This document shows, in pieces, positions 11,354 to 23,343 of a stretch of 64,000 nucleotides of DNA. The notes beneath the pieces were generated by a model, which saw nothing but the letters and a program-made list of their open reading frames with translations, made no database searches and had not been told where the DNA came from. The first letter of the stretch is position 1; each line of letters opens with the position of its first letter. Source of the DNA: Adineta steineri (taxonomy: Eukaryota > Rotifera > Eurotatoria > Adinetida > Adinetidae); assembly GCA_905250115.1 (NCBI GenBank), contig CAJNOI010000286.1, positions 1 to 64,000 on the forward strand. Reading direction: 5' to 3'. The position numbers were made by a program, and so were the translations under genes.

Positions 11354-12316
11354 TTATTTAGGATTGATCGTACCAATGTGTCGTGATCGTCGAAATAAAA
11401 GTAAACCCTTCCATCGTAGTTTCTTGCGCATTTCAGAAAGAGTACTAAGACAGACAAATGGAAATAAAAGAGTAACGAAACAACATAGATAATTAGCGTA
11501 AACTTGCACATCTGCGCCAAAGTGAGTAGGTAGACCGCAAATATGACCAAAAGTAACAAGATTGAGTGGAACATTCGCCGCTAAATATAAAATACAAATA
11601 GAAAATAATTGAATTGTCATTTTACGTTGTCTACGCCATCGATTAGCTCGATTAAGACGTCGTTTTTGAATATAAACACGAGCCAGTACAATTATACTAA
11701 AAATAGTAATTATTGTAGTTGGTACAATACTATTTATAACTGTGTCCCATATGCCAAGTAAAGGTATATCTAAATAACATGGATACTCACCACAAACAGG
11801 TAAGGTATAATCATACGTGTTTGAACATGGTGGAAATATTATCACAACTGTATAAAATATAAAGATATATAGGATCAATATGAAAAGAGGCATCGTGTGG
11901 TAAAGAAAACGCTTTTTTGCAATCAAAAATAATCGATCATGAAATATTAGTAAATAACGATGAATAGAACCCCATGCCATAATTATAACGCATCCATTAT
12001 ATATTCCTGTATCTACAAACCACCAGACAGTACATAAAGTAGGTGTAGATGGCCAAACAATATCTATTTGTAAGAAACTAAGATGCAAAGGTATATCGAT
12101 TAACTCTACAATCAATCCAGAGATGAGTAGACAGATAATAATATGATTACTCAATTGAGATCGAAATTTTTTATTGACGAAAAGTTGAAAAAGTAAAACA
12201 CATGAACAATAAATGGATGGAATAACTAGTATGAGAAACAACCAAAAACGAACTTGACGTGGTAAAGAAATTTCTTCTTTTGAAAATAAGCCAGTTACAC
12301 TACCGTTGGCTATCAT
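11354..12316 (-). CDS. Rhodopsin-like GPCR, divergent (320 aa, single exon)
   Basis: This is an open frame of 320 codons with seven hydrophobic segments. It starts MIANGSVTGLFSKEE, with an N-glycosylation-type NGS. TM3 ends WGSIHRYLLIFHDR, where His replaces Asp of DRY. A Cys before TM3 (PTLCTVWW) and Cys residues in the second extracellular loop (CSNTYDYTLPVC) fit the family disulphide. A very basic third intracellular loop (KRRLNRANRWRRQRK) precedes TM6 (CILYLAANVPLNL). It represents a different subfamily from the DQY receptors on either side. Ligand unknown. It could have an extra 3' exon, but the basic tail and stop look natural. Confidence 0.8.
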   Translation of the reverse strand: MIANGSVTGLFSKEEISLPRQVRFWLFLILVIPSIYCSCVLLFQLFVNKKFRSQLSNHIIICLLISGLIVELIDIPLHLSFLQIDIVWPSTPTLCTVWWFVDTGIYNGCVIIMAWGSIHRYLLIFHDRLFLIAKKRFLYHTMPLFILILYIFIFYTVVIIFPPCSNTYDYTLPVCGEYPCYLDIPLLGIWDTVINSIVPTTIITIFSIIVLARVYIQKRRLNRANRWRRQRKMTIQLFSICILYLAANVPLNLVTFGHICGLPTHFGADVQVYANYLCCFVTLLFPFVCLSTLSEMRKKLRWKGLLLFRRSRHIGTINPK

Positions 12317-13198
12317 TTTCTACAATAAATCATACATAATCATCTTAGTTGTTATTAAAATGAAACAAGTTTTTATAATAAGAAGTATAAAAGAAAGGAA
12401 TAATGCATTCTAAAATAACATACCACTAAACTCTCACTATTAACTACATTCGTCAGTTAATGCAACGGAAATAAATTAAAAAAAGAACCCTTCAGTATTG
12501 AAACAATTAAAATTTCTAACGAGCAACAATTATAATACAAAAGAACATTGTTTTTAATAAATATAAATCACGACACATGATAATATACTACCTTCACTAT
12601 GCGTTCAGACACTATTAAGTACTAAAAAAATGTATACAAAACAGATATTCTTTCAACAAAAGATATCATTAATGACAGGAAACATTGACATAATGAAACT
12701 TTTTCTCTGGTAAAAAAAAATTACAACTAGATAAATAACTTCTTCACTTTAACTATTCTCTTGTCGCTACTTAGCTCCAGCGATTTTCATGCTTCTGGTT
12801 TTCCTAATCTTGACATTAGAAAGCTGTAAAATAAGAACAACAAAGAATAATTGATTGGTGTAAAAATTTCGAGACGTTTCTTGCTCTTTGAATCAAAATT
12901 AAGCAAAGAGCATTATAATACTGACGGAATATTCTCATAGTACTTATCTATTTTAGTCCTCTAATTAAATAGATTGTTACTTTCAAAATATAATTTCTTA
13001 GTATATTCTAAAGAATCAAAGCAATAAGAACTTATGCAGCAGAGATAATATTAACTATTTTCTGTCTGTAACATATATTAAAATAGATAGGATTTTCTGT
13101 TTTTCAAAACTACCGACAAATACCACTCGAACAGTACATCAAAGTCGTGCTGACATAATTAAGATTGTCATAAATTTTAACTATATATATATATGTGT
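12317..13198. other. AT-rich spacer, no gene seen
   Basis: No supported gene, RNA or repeat. It ends in a TA dinucleotide run (13180-13194) that borders the TIR element. Confidence 0.4.
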
Positions 13199-13670
13199 CA
13201 GGCAGAATTAAGGTTTAGGCAAAATTAAACTTAATTTTAAAATGATTCTATGATCATATGATTTTAAAAAATTTTCGGAAAATAATTCAGTTGTTATTAT
13301 TATTTTAAATTTTTCAAAGTTGTAAAGTTCTTAAGTTGAGTTCAATAAAAAATGAATTTAATTTTAGAAAGATGTAGAGTTCGCAAGTTATATTTGTCGC
13401 AGATACGTTTGGAATTTAGTTGAGTTTGGAATACGTTTAAAATTAATAAAATAATTTTTTTTCGAAGTTTTTGTGGTATTTTATAGCTATAAGCTATTTA
13501 TAAATAGAATTAGAAGAACGTTAGTTTTAGTTTTATAAAATTATCATATTTCCATTAATAATAAATTGTATGTAGATTTTAAGGAGAACTTTTATAATAA
13601 TAGAGTATTTCCGATTACGTAGAATTGATTTTGTTAGTTTTTCGTTTTTAAATATATTAACTATTTTTTT

Positions 13671-14260
13671 GATAATGGGGACATGGGGACATTGATCATT
13701 GAATAAAAAATGAAATTTGTTTGATTTTCATTTTAAATATATTGAATTTGTTTTTTATAATGGGGACATGGGGACATTGATTATTGGCTAAAGAATGAAT
13801 TGCTGAATTTTCGTTTTTATTATATTGTATTTTTTTGATAATGGAGAGATGGGGACATCGATTATTTGCTGAAAATGAAATTTGTTTGATTTTTATTTTA
13901 AATATATTGAATTTATTTTTGATAATGGGGACATGGGGACATTGATTATTGGTTGAAAAATGAAATTTGTTTAATTTTTATTTTTAATTTTACTGTTTTT
14001 TTAAATGATGGGAACATGGGGACATCGATTATTTGCTAGAAAATGAAATTTGTTTTATTTTTATTTTTAAATATATTGATTTTTTTTAAATAATGGGGAC
14101 ATGGGAACATTGGTTATTGGCTGAAAAATGAACTATTGAATTTTCGTTTTTTGCTATATTGTATTTTTTTAATAATGGGGACATGGGGACATGGGGACAT
14201 TGATTATTAGCTAGAAATGAATTGTTGAGTATTTATTATATTATATTTTTTTTATGACAA
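13671..14260. repeat. Minisatellite, about 84-bp unit, seven copies
   Basis: The phrase ATAATGGGGACATGGGGACAT, or a close variant, begins near 13673, 13758, 13840, 13923, 14006, 14092 and 14176. The remainder of each unit is AT-rich (GAAATTTGTTTGATTTT...AAATATATTGA). In the last copy GGGGACAT is itself repeated three times. It lies inside the TIR element. Confidence 0.85.
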
Positions 14261-14407
14261 TAAGATTAAAACATTGATCGTAATTGATGAAAAATAATAC
14301 TGTAAATATAAGACAGTTTACGAAGATTTTTTTCTTCTGTGATTGTGATTTCATAAGTATTTTGTCGAATCGGTTATATAGGAAAAGACATGAATACTTT
14401 CAGTTAG

Positions 14408-14720
14408 GCCGCCATGGTTGAGTGGTTACGTTGTTCGACACGTATCCACAAGGTACTGTGTTCAAACCTCAGTAACATCATCCATGGAATGACCCTGGAC
14501 AAGTCACTAACGGCTAAGTTGTCTCAAATGACTCATTCCACATGAGTCATTCATACTGGTTATCTATAGTCAGTATGTTGGACGGAAGAGGGTGCAGATA
14601 CCGCCGTCTGTAAAAAGAAAAAGACGACAGAACCCGGCTGCATGTGGAAAACTCTAATAATAACCGCGGCCGGCCCCTAAGGGCGATAAGCCTATGGGAC
14701 GTTATTATTATTATTATTAT
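14408..14720 (+). mobile_element. tRNA-derived SINE with a CORE-like centre
   Basis: The element is 313 bp and is flanked by a perfect 13-bp duplication, TACTTTCAGTTAG (14395-14407 and 14721-14733). The head resembles a tRNA gene: an A-box-like TGGTTGAGTGGTTA at 14415 and a B-box-like GTGTTCAAACCTC at 14458. The centre has GACCCTGGACAAGTCACTAA, close to the core of CORE/MIR-type SINEs (CCTTGGGCAAGTCACTTAA). The tail is unique sequence followed by (ATT)n. Two copies of the TGACTCA/TGAGTCA motif face each other near 14529-14551. It is nested within the 2.4 kb TIR transposon. Confidence 0.85.
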
Positions 14721-15620
14721 TACTTTCAGTTAGATAATGTTTATTACGTGTGATGATAAAATCAAAGAAAGAAATATGATAAACAGATTTTAAAATTTAC
14801 GATCACATTCAAGAAAAAATGAAAGTCAGTAGTAAAATAAACATAAGGCAACGGAGACGTGCGATTGTGTATTATTTTCTCATTAAATATTTCCATCGAA
14901 TAGTATTATTTGAATTATAAAAACAAAATACATCGATTTATCTAATTAAAAATGTCGTCATAGCTTATGTTTAATCATTATGTGTTTCATAGTAACGAAC
15001 CTTGATAAATAGAATACAGTTCATTTACACAAGCGACATAAACATTTAATTTAGTAGATCTTAGCAAAAATTTTTAATATAGAACATTTATGGGAATAAT
15101 AATTTTAGGAAAACTATGTAATAATATATTATAAGATGAGACGACCAATTATTTTATATTTTTATAATACTAAACGTTGAATAAATTAGTATATAATAAA
15201 TGACGAGCACACAAAAACACAAAAATTTTCAGAAAAAATCCAATATATGATACAATGAGTTCACTCAATTTCTTATTCAACGTTTTTAATATGTTTGTTT
15301 TTGGAAACTACTATACAAATTATTTGTTTTATTCTAACAAAAGAATCTTGCCCGATATTTTTTCTTTTAATTCTAAATGACGAGCACAGAAAAAATGGAA
15401 AAAATCTATGATACAATGAATCGCCTAATTTTTTATTAGTTGTTCTTAATATGTTTTTTTTGTTGGACGATACTATACAAATAATCTATTTTATTATAAT
15501 AGAAAAATGTTTTTCGATATTTTTTTTTCGACCAAAAAAAAAAAACAAAATTCAAATTTTCGCGCGGAAAGCAAAGCAAGTTTTGCCTGTTTAATTTTGC
15601 CTAAAACTTAATTTTGCCTG

Positions 15621-17357
15621 GGACATATACTTGAGAAATAAATTATCTACTTATTTTCAGCACTGTCTGAAATAATCAAGGATATATGTCATTGCGTTCT
15701 GGCCATCGACTACATTTCAGAATATAGTCATTGTAAAATTGTACTTGATAATTTTTTGACATATAGATCAAAAGGGTAGTAATGAATATTTCTAAGCACA
15801 CTTAGTAATCGTTTCGACAAGTCCGGTTTTCACTTTCTTTTATTTTCGTTCCTCAACAGATACTTATAATTAAGATTGGAAAATTTGTGTTAACAAATGA
15901 AAGTCAAAAATAAATTTACTAGAAAAATTAACAAATCCGACAATAAATAAAATCCTAGGCATTCTTTTCTATTATATGTTTCAAAAAACTCTACAAAGTA
16001 CTCTATGATCAGAAGGAATATGAATTTTTGTAAACATCTAAATATTTAAATCTTTTTGTAAAGAAGAAATGTTTTGAAATGATGAGAATACTAGTGGTTC
16101 GGTAGTTCATCGAGTGTGATCGACTAGCGTTATGAAACTCAAATGTTATATCCTATGTCTTATATTTTCCATATCCTTTTGTTTTTAATGTGCAGAAATA
16201 AATAATATATTTTATTCATGAAATATAATAAGCAATTAATCAAATAATATGCATTCTATTTTGTCTTATTTAAATTCTACATATTTAAACTATATTTATT
16301 ATAAGCTCAAGATAATATTCAGATACAACATAAAACAAATACGTATACAGAATAATGAATAAATAAAGTATTATCGATAAAATTATCTTTTATGTGCCAT
16401 GAATTAGTCTAGTTGATCAAGATTTATATATCTGATTCTAACAGGTTAAGAGATGATATATAATTTACGTTTAATATTACGACACAGATATTTAGTCATG
16501 TAGCATTCTAATAAATTGATTGTATTGAAAATTGGGGTGTGGGTGAGGGTTAAGTTAAGAGAAAAACACAGTACCCACATTCACTAGTTAAAGATCCATT
16601 GTTTCACGATCCTATTCGCGACGAATAATATCAAGACGATTAACTAATAACTCTCTATCTCTCACTCATTCGTACATCCGAAAATATTCTGATCTCATTG
16701 TAAGATCGCATTTCAATATCTGAAGTTTTTATTCTAATAAATCATATATTGAACAGTGTTCCTCTCCTTCATTTTCTTCTTTCTAGAGACACTTTCTGTT
16801 TGCTGTTAATCAATTAGTTAATAAACAGTATGTAAATCCACTATTTATAAAATACATGCTATTCTGAACAACGAGATAAAACTACAGTGAAACCCCTATT
16901 AATGAACACCTCCCATTGAGGGTGTGGGTGCGCTAGTAAGGTAATATTCACACCCACACCCACCTTGTTCCGTTCTCTCTATTTGGTGTTTCTCTTTCTC
17001 TTCTTCAATAAAGATATTTTTTCCGAAGATCGTATTTTATTGAATATTAAGATGTGGCATTAATGCATATGACGTCAGTCTTTTTTCACGCTTTGGAATT
17101 ATATAGCTGTTGAATATTAAAAAATATATGGAACAAATGTCACATTATTTAATTTCTTTATTAAATAGAAAGGCGCATTTGTTTTTCACGGTTATGACAA
17201 CGCTTAAAGGATGAGTGAGAGAAAAGCTTCATCTTAAGTTTCAACGAATAAACAAGAAAAAAGCAGAAGAGAGAAACTACTGACAAACAACAGAAAAAGA
17301 AGATAAACACCAAGTAATATGAATGAAAAGACCACTATGATGAGTGTCTCTGTTTGT
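15621..17357. other. Spacer with two telomere-like palindromes
   Basis: 16533-16582 (GGGTGTGGGTGAGGG ... GTACCCACATTC) and 16917-16966 (GAGGGTGTGGGTGCG ... CACACCCACACCCACC) are G-rich/C-rich inverted pairs. The second lies about 390 bp past the stop of the GPCR that ends at 17358. No gene seen. Confidence 0.55.
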
Positions 17358-18437
17358 TTACTCATTAATTGTTCTTATTGGTTGTACTTGACTAGGTTTC
17401 GTTCTACCAACGAGTTGGTTTCGATTAATTACTGATACCGTCGTCGATGGTTGATTTTGTTCACGATTTAATAGCAGATTTTTCAGATTTTGTCGTAAAG
17501 CTTTTGATGAGCACGCATAAATATAGAAGCCACTACAGTAATTAACAAAATTTATTAGCTGTGCAGCTGTAACGATTAGATTATCTAGGGCGACGCGTGA
17601 AATGTCTCTTATTGTATTCGTTTGCACGGCCTGATAGATGATTTGAACGGAGTTAAGACTGAAAGAAATTGCCATTATCATTAATTGCAAAAGAATCATT
17701 CGAGTCAATTGACGAGCAATAGATCCTTGATTTTGACGTACGGACATAATATTTTTTCTTGTTAGAATACCGAATATGATGATTAAAGACAAAGGTAAAA
17801 GACAGAGAAGAATCAACCCTTGAATGTACGTGAAATAGAATACCCATTCAGTTGAATATGTAGTGCACACAGTTGATGATGCATTCGCCACTTTTGGATA
17901 GAGATTGTAAAAAACCGGCGCAGGTGTATTGATCAAACACCATAAAAGAATGGAAAAGAATGAAACTTTTTTCGCCAAAGATAATTGACTCAGCTGACGA
18001 ATTCTTGCAGATCGACTTGTTACACAGTATTGATCTATGGCAGAAAATATCATAGAGAAAACTGATGTCAATTGAGACACTTGAGCGACATATGTCCGAA
18101 ATTTACAAATGAACATATTATTGTTTGTTACTTGAATTAGAAAGCCAGTAATGAGAATTCGAGTGGAGATGATAGTGGCAAGGTATACTAAATTAGCAAT
18201 GGCAGCGATGAGCAAGTAGAGTCGAGAGGGTGTAGGTGGAAAGAGACGAGTTTTCATCACAGAAGAGAACGTGAGAATACTCAGACAATTGCCAATAAGA
18301 CCTAATAGAAATATGAAAATGCCAAAGGCAATCGTGAAATGTTGAGTAACTAAGTTAAGTAGTTCAGCAGTCGACACCATTTTCAAAGTCAGCCAAATTT
18401 CTTCTATGATAGAAAAAAATGAAGAATGCACATGCAT
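17358..18437 (-). CDS. Rhodopsin-like GPCR, divergent (up to 359 aa)
   Basis: This is one open frame with seven hydrophobic segments. The longest form starts MHVHSSFF; the internal MVSTAELLNL (start at 18380) gives a more typical receptor N-terminus of about 340 residues and I prefer it. TM1 contains GLIGNCLSILTF with the family Asn. The Cys before TM3 is in MFICKFRTY, and TM3 ends SAIDQYCVTSRSARIRQL (D-Q-Y instead of DRY). TM7 ends GFYIYACSSKALRQNLKNLL. It is closest to the gene at 3270-4306. GC content of this frame is somewhat higher than in the neighbouring receptors. Ligand unknown. Confidence 0.85.
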   Translation of the reverse strand: MHVHSSFFSIIEEIWLTLKMVSTAELLNLVTQHFTIAFGIFIFLLGLIGNCLSILTFSSVMKTRLFPPTPSRLYLLIAAIANLVYLATIISTRILITGFLIQVTNNNMFICKFRTYVAQVSQLTSVFSMIFSAIDQYCVTSRSARIRQLSQLSLAKKVSFFSILLWCLINTPAPVFYNLYPKVANASSTVCTTYSTEWVFYFTYIQGLILLCLLPLSLIIIFGILTRKNIMSVRQNQGSIARQLTRMILLQLMIMAISFSLNSVQIIYQAVQTNTIRDISRVALDNLIVTAAQLINFVNYCSGFYIYACSSKALRQNLKNLLLNREQNQPSTTVSVINRNQLVGRTKPSQVQPIRTINE

Positions 18438-18570
18438 TTTTATGTGTTGTGTCGAGTTAATCTTTTACTTTTTTTTATTAATTAACGAGATAATAACCCT
18501 CCAACCATGTCAGCCTAAAGAGACATGTATTAGCATATGAAAAAAAGAGATGAACAAATACTATCAGTAT

Positions 18571-18940
18571 TAGGGGTGTTACTTTATCTTTATTTTATAA
18601 AGAATAAAGAATTTCTTTTCTTAAGAATCTAAAATTTTATCTTTCCCACATAGACCACTAAATACTATAAGAACACAGGCTAAAAAAGATTCTGCAGCGA
18701 AGTTTTTTCTATAATTCTTTTATGCTTCATAGTCACTTGTTAGCATTAATCCATATTTGGATGTGGCTAGTGATAGGAAAAAACTACAATCGATATTATC
18801 TTTTTTCATATCAATTATTTATCTATTTATCGATCACTTGAAAATATTTTCTTCATTCTTTATTTTAACTTTATTTTCAAAATAAAGATAAAGATTCACT
18901 TTAACTTTATATATAAAGTAAAGCTAAAGTAACACTCACA
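18571..18940. mobile_element. hAT-type MITE, 370 bp
   Basis: A perfect 8-bp duplication ATCAGTAT flanks the element (18563-18570 and 18941-18948). The termini are inverted: left TAGGGGTGTTACTTTATCTT, right (read inward) TGTGAGTGTTACTTTAGCTT, continuing through a TTTATA..AAAG part. The 8-bp duplication and TAGGG-like end fit the hAT superfamily. There is no coding capacity. Confidence 0.75.
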
Positions 18941-18948
18941 ATCAGTAT

Positions 18949-20215
18949 AGAGTTAATAGATAGAATAATCAAGAGAAGAAACTTTGGTCTCTATGTGAAG
19001 AGTAACAGTGAAAAAACACACGAATGTTTTTGTTTACTGACGTTATTTGAACAGAAGCAAATAATAAATACTTGTTTCCTTCTCTCAAAGACAGATAGCA
19101 CTCTTTATGAATAGTTTTGACATCAACTATATGTCATTCGCGATAAGATGACGCATGATAGTAATGACAAACTATACGAGTAGCTTTACCACCAAACCTA
19201 ATAGTGATGTTTAGTAAGCTACTTCGTATCTTTAAGGGTGGACATGCGTGTGAGTGTGCGTGCGAGAATGTCGAAACGGATGACACATAATCATGCATAA
19301 CTCTACACTCACACCCTAATAACAATAATATTAACTCATCACTGTTGGAAAATGCTTTTCGAAGTATTGTTGTTCTCTCAAATAATATACTGTGCAACAT
19401 CTATCATTATGAAATGAATTCATCAAAACAGCTCGTATGTTTTATGCAGAGGGAAAATCATGTATTAAGTAAACATGTCTTTCAGTAATAGAAATACGCA
19501 AAATACATAACAGCGAAGGTGTGTTTGTGAGTATTCTATTTCATCTATACCCACACTCTCATAATTTTGATTATCTTCAAAAAATTTCAAATATAAATTT
19601 CCAATCAAATTAAAATTTCAAAAAAAATATTAAACTTTCACCGACTAAGATAAATATATAAAACGATATTGTATTTTGAAAATGTTCTAAAATAAATTGT
19701 ATTTACATGGGACATTTAGTTCGGTAAACTAATCAGTATGTAAACTGAATGCCTAGAGACTGATACTCTATGTATTCATTTCTCTTGTGTTCTATTTACA
19801 AAATCCTGCCAAAAAATCGAGTATAATCTTACAAAGATCCTATCAAGAAATATGATAACACTTCGAGGAAACCTAATAAAATCTTCACAGATATATGATC
19901 AGGAATCTTTTTTTTTCAATTTTGAATTATTGAAATCCTGACTAGATCTGCCAAAGATCTATCGTGGGTGTAAATGAAAGATATTTTATTGCTCACAATT
20001 TCATCTAGTTTAAAAATAACGAAACATATATAGGCATTTTAAGTATTAAAGTTCAAAGTTGAGATATAATGCAATATTTTTAGTGAACTTATTTTTATTT
20101 TAGATTATTTTATTATAGTCATTTTTTTACATGTCAAAATTCAAAGTTATTAAATAGATATTTTGTTCAAATATTTGAGGATGTAGATTCATTACTCGAT
20201 TAATTATAAAATGTT
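18949..20215. other. Spacer with two telomere-like patches
   Basis: 19231-19315 (AAGGGTGGACATGCGTGTGAG ... CTACACTCACACCC) and 19517-19562 (GGTGTGTTTGTGAG ... ACCCACACTCTC) are imperfect G-rich/C-rich inverted pairs. The remainder is AT-rich with no gene seen. Confidence 0.45.
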
Positions 20216-21187
20216 TTATAATTGATTGAGTGTTCTTACTATAGCAATAGCAACTTGCGCCGGTACAATTCTTCGATTATTATTCTTACAAGTGACCATC
20301 TTGATAAATTCCCATCGAAATTCCTTAAATGTGGTCAAATAAAGAGGAAATGATGTTATATGATATGTATAAAGAATTGAATCTAATATTTTTGCAAGAC
20401 TAGTTGTACGTGTAGTAAAGAAGAATGCAGCAACAATTGTTGCTGGAATAGTCATTATTAAAAAGAGAAATGTTGTAATAACCAAAGTAATTGATATAGT
20501 TCGATGTTGAATTTGTGATTGTTGAATTATACGTACATGACGACGTTTAATCAAATGATAGATAATACCACTATTGAATATTACCATGAATATAAATGGT
20601 ATGCAATTATAAACACCTAAATTAATATTATTCCATAATGGATAAATTTGATATAATTGAGCATTAGGATTAATTGTACCATTTGGTCGATAAAAGCAAG
20701 CAAAAATAAGGAAATGGAAGTTGAATAGAGTAACAAGGATAATAATGCATGAAATAATCATAAGAACACCTTTTTCACGACTACACCATGGACGACGAAG
20801 ACGACTAGATAATAAATATCGATCAAAACATATAAATACACGAAGCCAAGCTGTTGATTGTCCAGCAACATAATTTAAAAATCCAAATATTTTACATGTT
20901 ACTATTGAATATGTTAAAAGTATAAATCCATGTTTACTTGAAAGATAATGATCAAGATTCCATCCATATAACATAAAAATATCAAATATAGCTATTGCAC
21001 GCATATAATGTATTATTGGTTGTTTTTTTGTATTTCGAAATGTTGAACGATAAAAAATAATTAATGTTAAAAGATTCAATAAAGTACCAATAATAACTAA
21101 AACTAATGGATAATAAGTAGTCACTAAATGTTCAGTTGATTTCACATTTGTTCTCGTATTGTTTGACATATTGTACAGTGTTTTCAA
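20216..21187 (-). CDS. Rhodopsin-like GPCR, divergent (323 aa, single exon)
   Basis: This is an open frame with seven hydrophobic segments. The first Met gives MKTLYNMSNNTRTN; the second Met (21169) gives MSNNTRTNVKST with N-glycosylation sites and is the better start. TM1 has VIIGTLLNLLTLIIF. The Cys before TM3 is in IVTCKIFGFLNY, and TM3 ends FICFDRYLLSSRLR, the only clean DRY here. The loop before TM6 is basic (IKRRHVRIIQQSQIQHR). TM7 carries YTYHITSFPLYLTTFKEFRWEF. It belongs to yet another subfamily. AT-rich codon use matches the neighbours. Confidence 0.85.
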   Translation of the reverse strand: MKTLYNMSNNTRTNVKSTEHLVTTYYPLVLVIIGTLLNLLTLIIFYRSTFRNTKKQPIIHYMRAIAIFDIFMLYGWNLDHYLSSKHGFILLTYSIVTCKIFGFLNYVAGQSTAWLRVFICFDRYLLSSRLRRPWCSREKGVLMIISCIIILVTLFNFHFLIFACFYRPNGTINPNAQLYQIYPLWNNINLGVYNCIPFIFMVIFNSGIIYHLIKRRHVRIIQQSQIQHRTISITLVITTFLFLIMTIPATIVAAFFFTTRTTSLAKILDSILYTYHITSFPLYLTTFKEFRWEFIKMVTCKNNNRRIVPAQVAIAIVRTLNQL

Positions 21188-23273
21188 TTGAAGCTAATTA
21201 GAAAAATGATATACTTTTAGAAAACTAGTTGTTACATATGCTGTATTTATAAAAAATATTTAATATCATATATTTTAAACAAAATAATCTAATGTCTGCA
21301 TATCTTAATGCTGTATAAAAACTGAATCTATCTCGTATCACAGGTGTTGACAAAACAGAAAGAATTAAATGGATTGAACTAACTTGAATTTGATATTGCA
21401 CCGTGTGACTAGATTTATATATATATACTATACAATAGTTTCTTTTTCATACGTATTAAAATCTTTTAACGATATAGTGCAACTACATCAAAAAGGGATG
21501 TAGTCACATATTTTTAATAATCTTTTGAAAATGAAGTTCGTACAACTCATTTCTAGTTTTAATATTCATTTCTATACTCATCTAAGTACTTCATATATCT
21601 TATCTATCTATTACGAAGAGTTAAAACGAAATAATGATATATGTATAGAAAGATGAATATAGAATCTCTTCTCTTTCCTAAACGATAGTACACTGAAGAT
21701 AGGCACAGATCAGGAATCGAGATACAAGTCTGTTAGCTCCCTATTTACATGTTAATGTAACATCAATAATATGAAAATAATTGTTTTTTCTCTTTTTTCC
21801 ATCTCACTTAATGTTAAATAATTAATACACATATAAAGGTTCTATTTTTATTTCAAAGATTAACGAGAATCAGCATACAAAAATAATTTCTTCAATTTCT
21901 ATTACTTTTTAAAAAACGAGATGAAAACGTGTGGAACTGTGCAAGCAAGACTCAAATATTTAACTCTGAAATAATATATACATTCTAATCGAACATCAAC
22001 TGAAATTTTCTATACACTTCTATGGAATCATCTAGCATGCAAACGAAATGGATCTTAGCAAAATTTTATTATTATGATACTACTTAATGAATGATATAAC
22101 ATAGAACTAATAACTCATATAGAGAAAAATTTTCTAGAAGTAATTGAAGTATCGTCATCTTTAATCTTGATAAGTCCTAAATATTTCTGCAACATCATCT
22201 CTCTAATTAAAGAATAACTCCTATTCTTTAAAATTATTTTAACAAATGCATAATAAATATCTTCATTTAGGATATAGAAACTTTATATATTGAATCTCGA
22301 CAAAAATCTAGATCAACATTTAATGAAAAATAATAGGCTTTTGTTTAATAATATATCAATCATCAGATATATACACAATTGAGAAACTATTATCTGTTAG
22401 AATGAATTGTTTCAAGAATAAAAATAGTTTCAATAATTATTAATAAGATAAGTATCATAATATAAAAATTTAAAATATGTCTGATGTCATTTAGATAGAT
22501 TTTTTTGACCTCCTACTTAAAGTAAACATTACACTACATTTAGTGTGATGACTTTTTTAAAGACACATATCAACAAGATACAATAAATAAAAAGAATTTT
22601 TTTATTTGAATAATTTATATGTAGTTTTTTTATACTAAGTTAATTATCATGTAAGCTTTTCTATAATAAAAATATTTGTTCTATTTAGTTAAAAAAATCT
22701 TGGTCAGTACATCTTTTTTTCATTATGAAAATATAAGTAAGTATGATTTATGTTTGAATTTTTTGAAAATATTTAGAATGAAATATATTTATTTCATCTT
22801 TATTATTATAATTATGATTATATTAAATCAGTGAATATCAATAATTTATTTTTTACATATAAATATCTACTCAGATTAATTATGATATAGAATAATTTGT
22901 ATTAAAACTTTCATTCTTTAAAATTCATCAAATAATGCATTATTTCTGCTATTTTTTAACTTTATCATATTCCACTAATAATGAATACATGTAAGTCTTC
23001 TAATCATATATATGGGGAGTAATGTTTGTTACTGCTGTTCTTTGTACAATTGGATTTAGACGTAGATTTACACATACATCCTCAAGATATTAATGATCAT
23101 TGATTGATGTTTTAATACTTTTATGTTAATTCTAAAACTTAAATAATTATAATCACTTTTATATTTTCACTAATCATTAACGTTAATGATGATTGTTGGT
23201 TGGAGAAAAAAAAGAAATGAAATATTTTTGTTTGTCTTAAAAATAGTTAATAAATAAAAATTCATCTGTCTTA
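21188..23273. other. Very AT-rich spacer, no gene seen
   Basis: About 2 kb with frequent stops in all frames, no GC-rich patch, and no repeat with definable ends. Confidence 0.45.
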
Positions 23274-23343
23274 AGGGTGTGGATGTAGACTGCGGGTCTA
23301 GGTCTGGGTATTCTTTTCATTCCACACCCACACCCACATCCTC
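23274..23343. repeat. Telomere-like palindrome
   Basis: The left half TAAGGGTGTGGATG and the right half CCACACCCACACCCACATCC face each other across a GGGTCTAGGTCTGGG-containing loop. Confidence 0.65.

Larger units (their letters stand above)
13199..15620. mobile_element. Non-autonomous DNA transposon with terminal inverted repeats
   Basis: The left end CAGGCAGAATTAAG..TTTAGGCAAAATTAAAC is matched in inverse orientation at the right end (15583-15620). About 35 bp pair with few mismatches, and the inner part repeats the AGGCAAAATTAA phrase twice at each end, as transposase-binding subrepeats do. The similarity may extend outward to a TATATGT. There is no open frame of transposase size, so it is non-autonomous. 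Inside are an 84-bp minisatellite, a SINE and a twofold repeat of about 200 bp (15198-15540). No target duplication could be fixed and the superfamily is undetermined. Confidence 0.65.
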
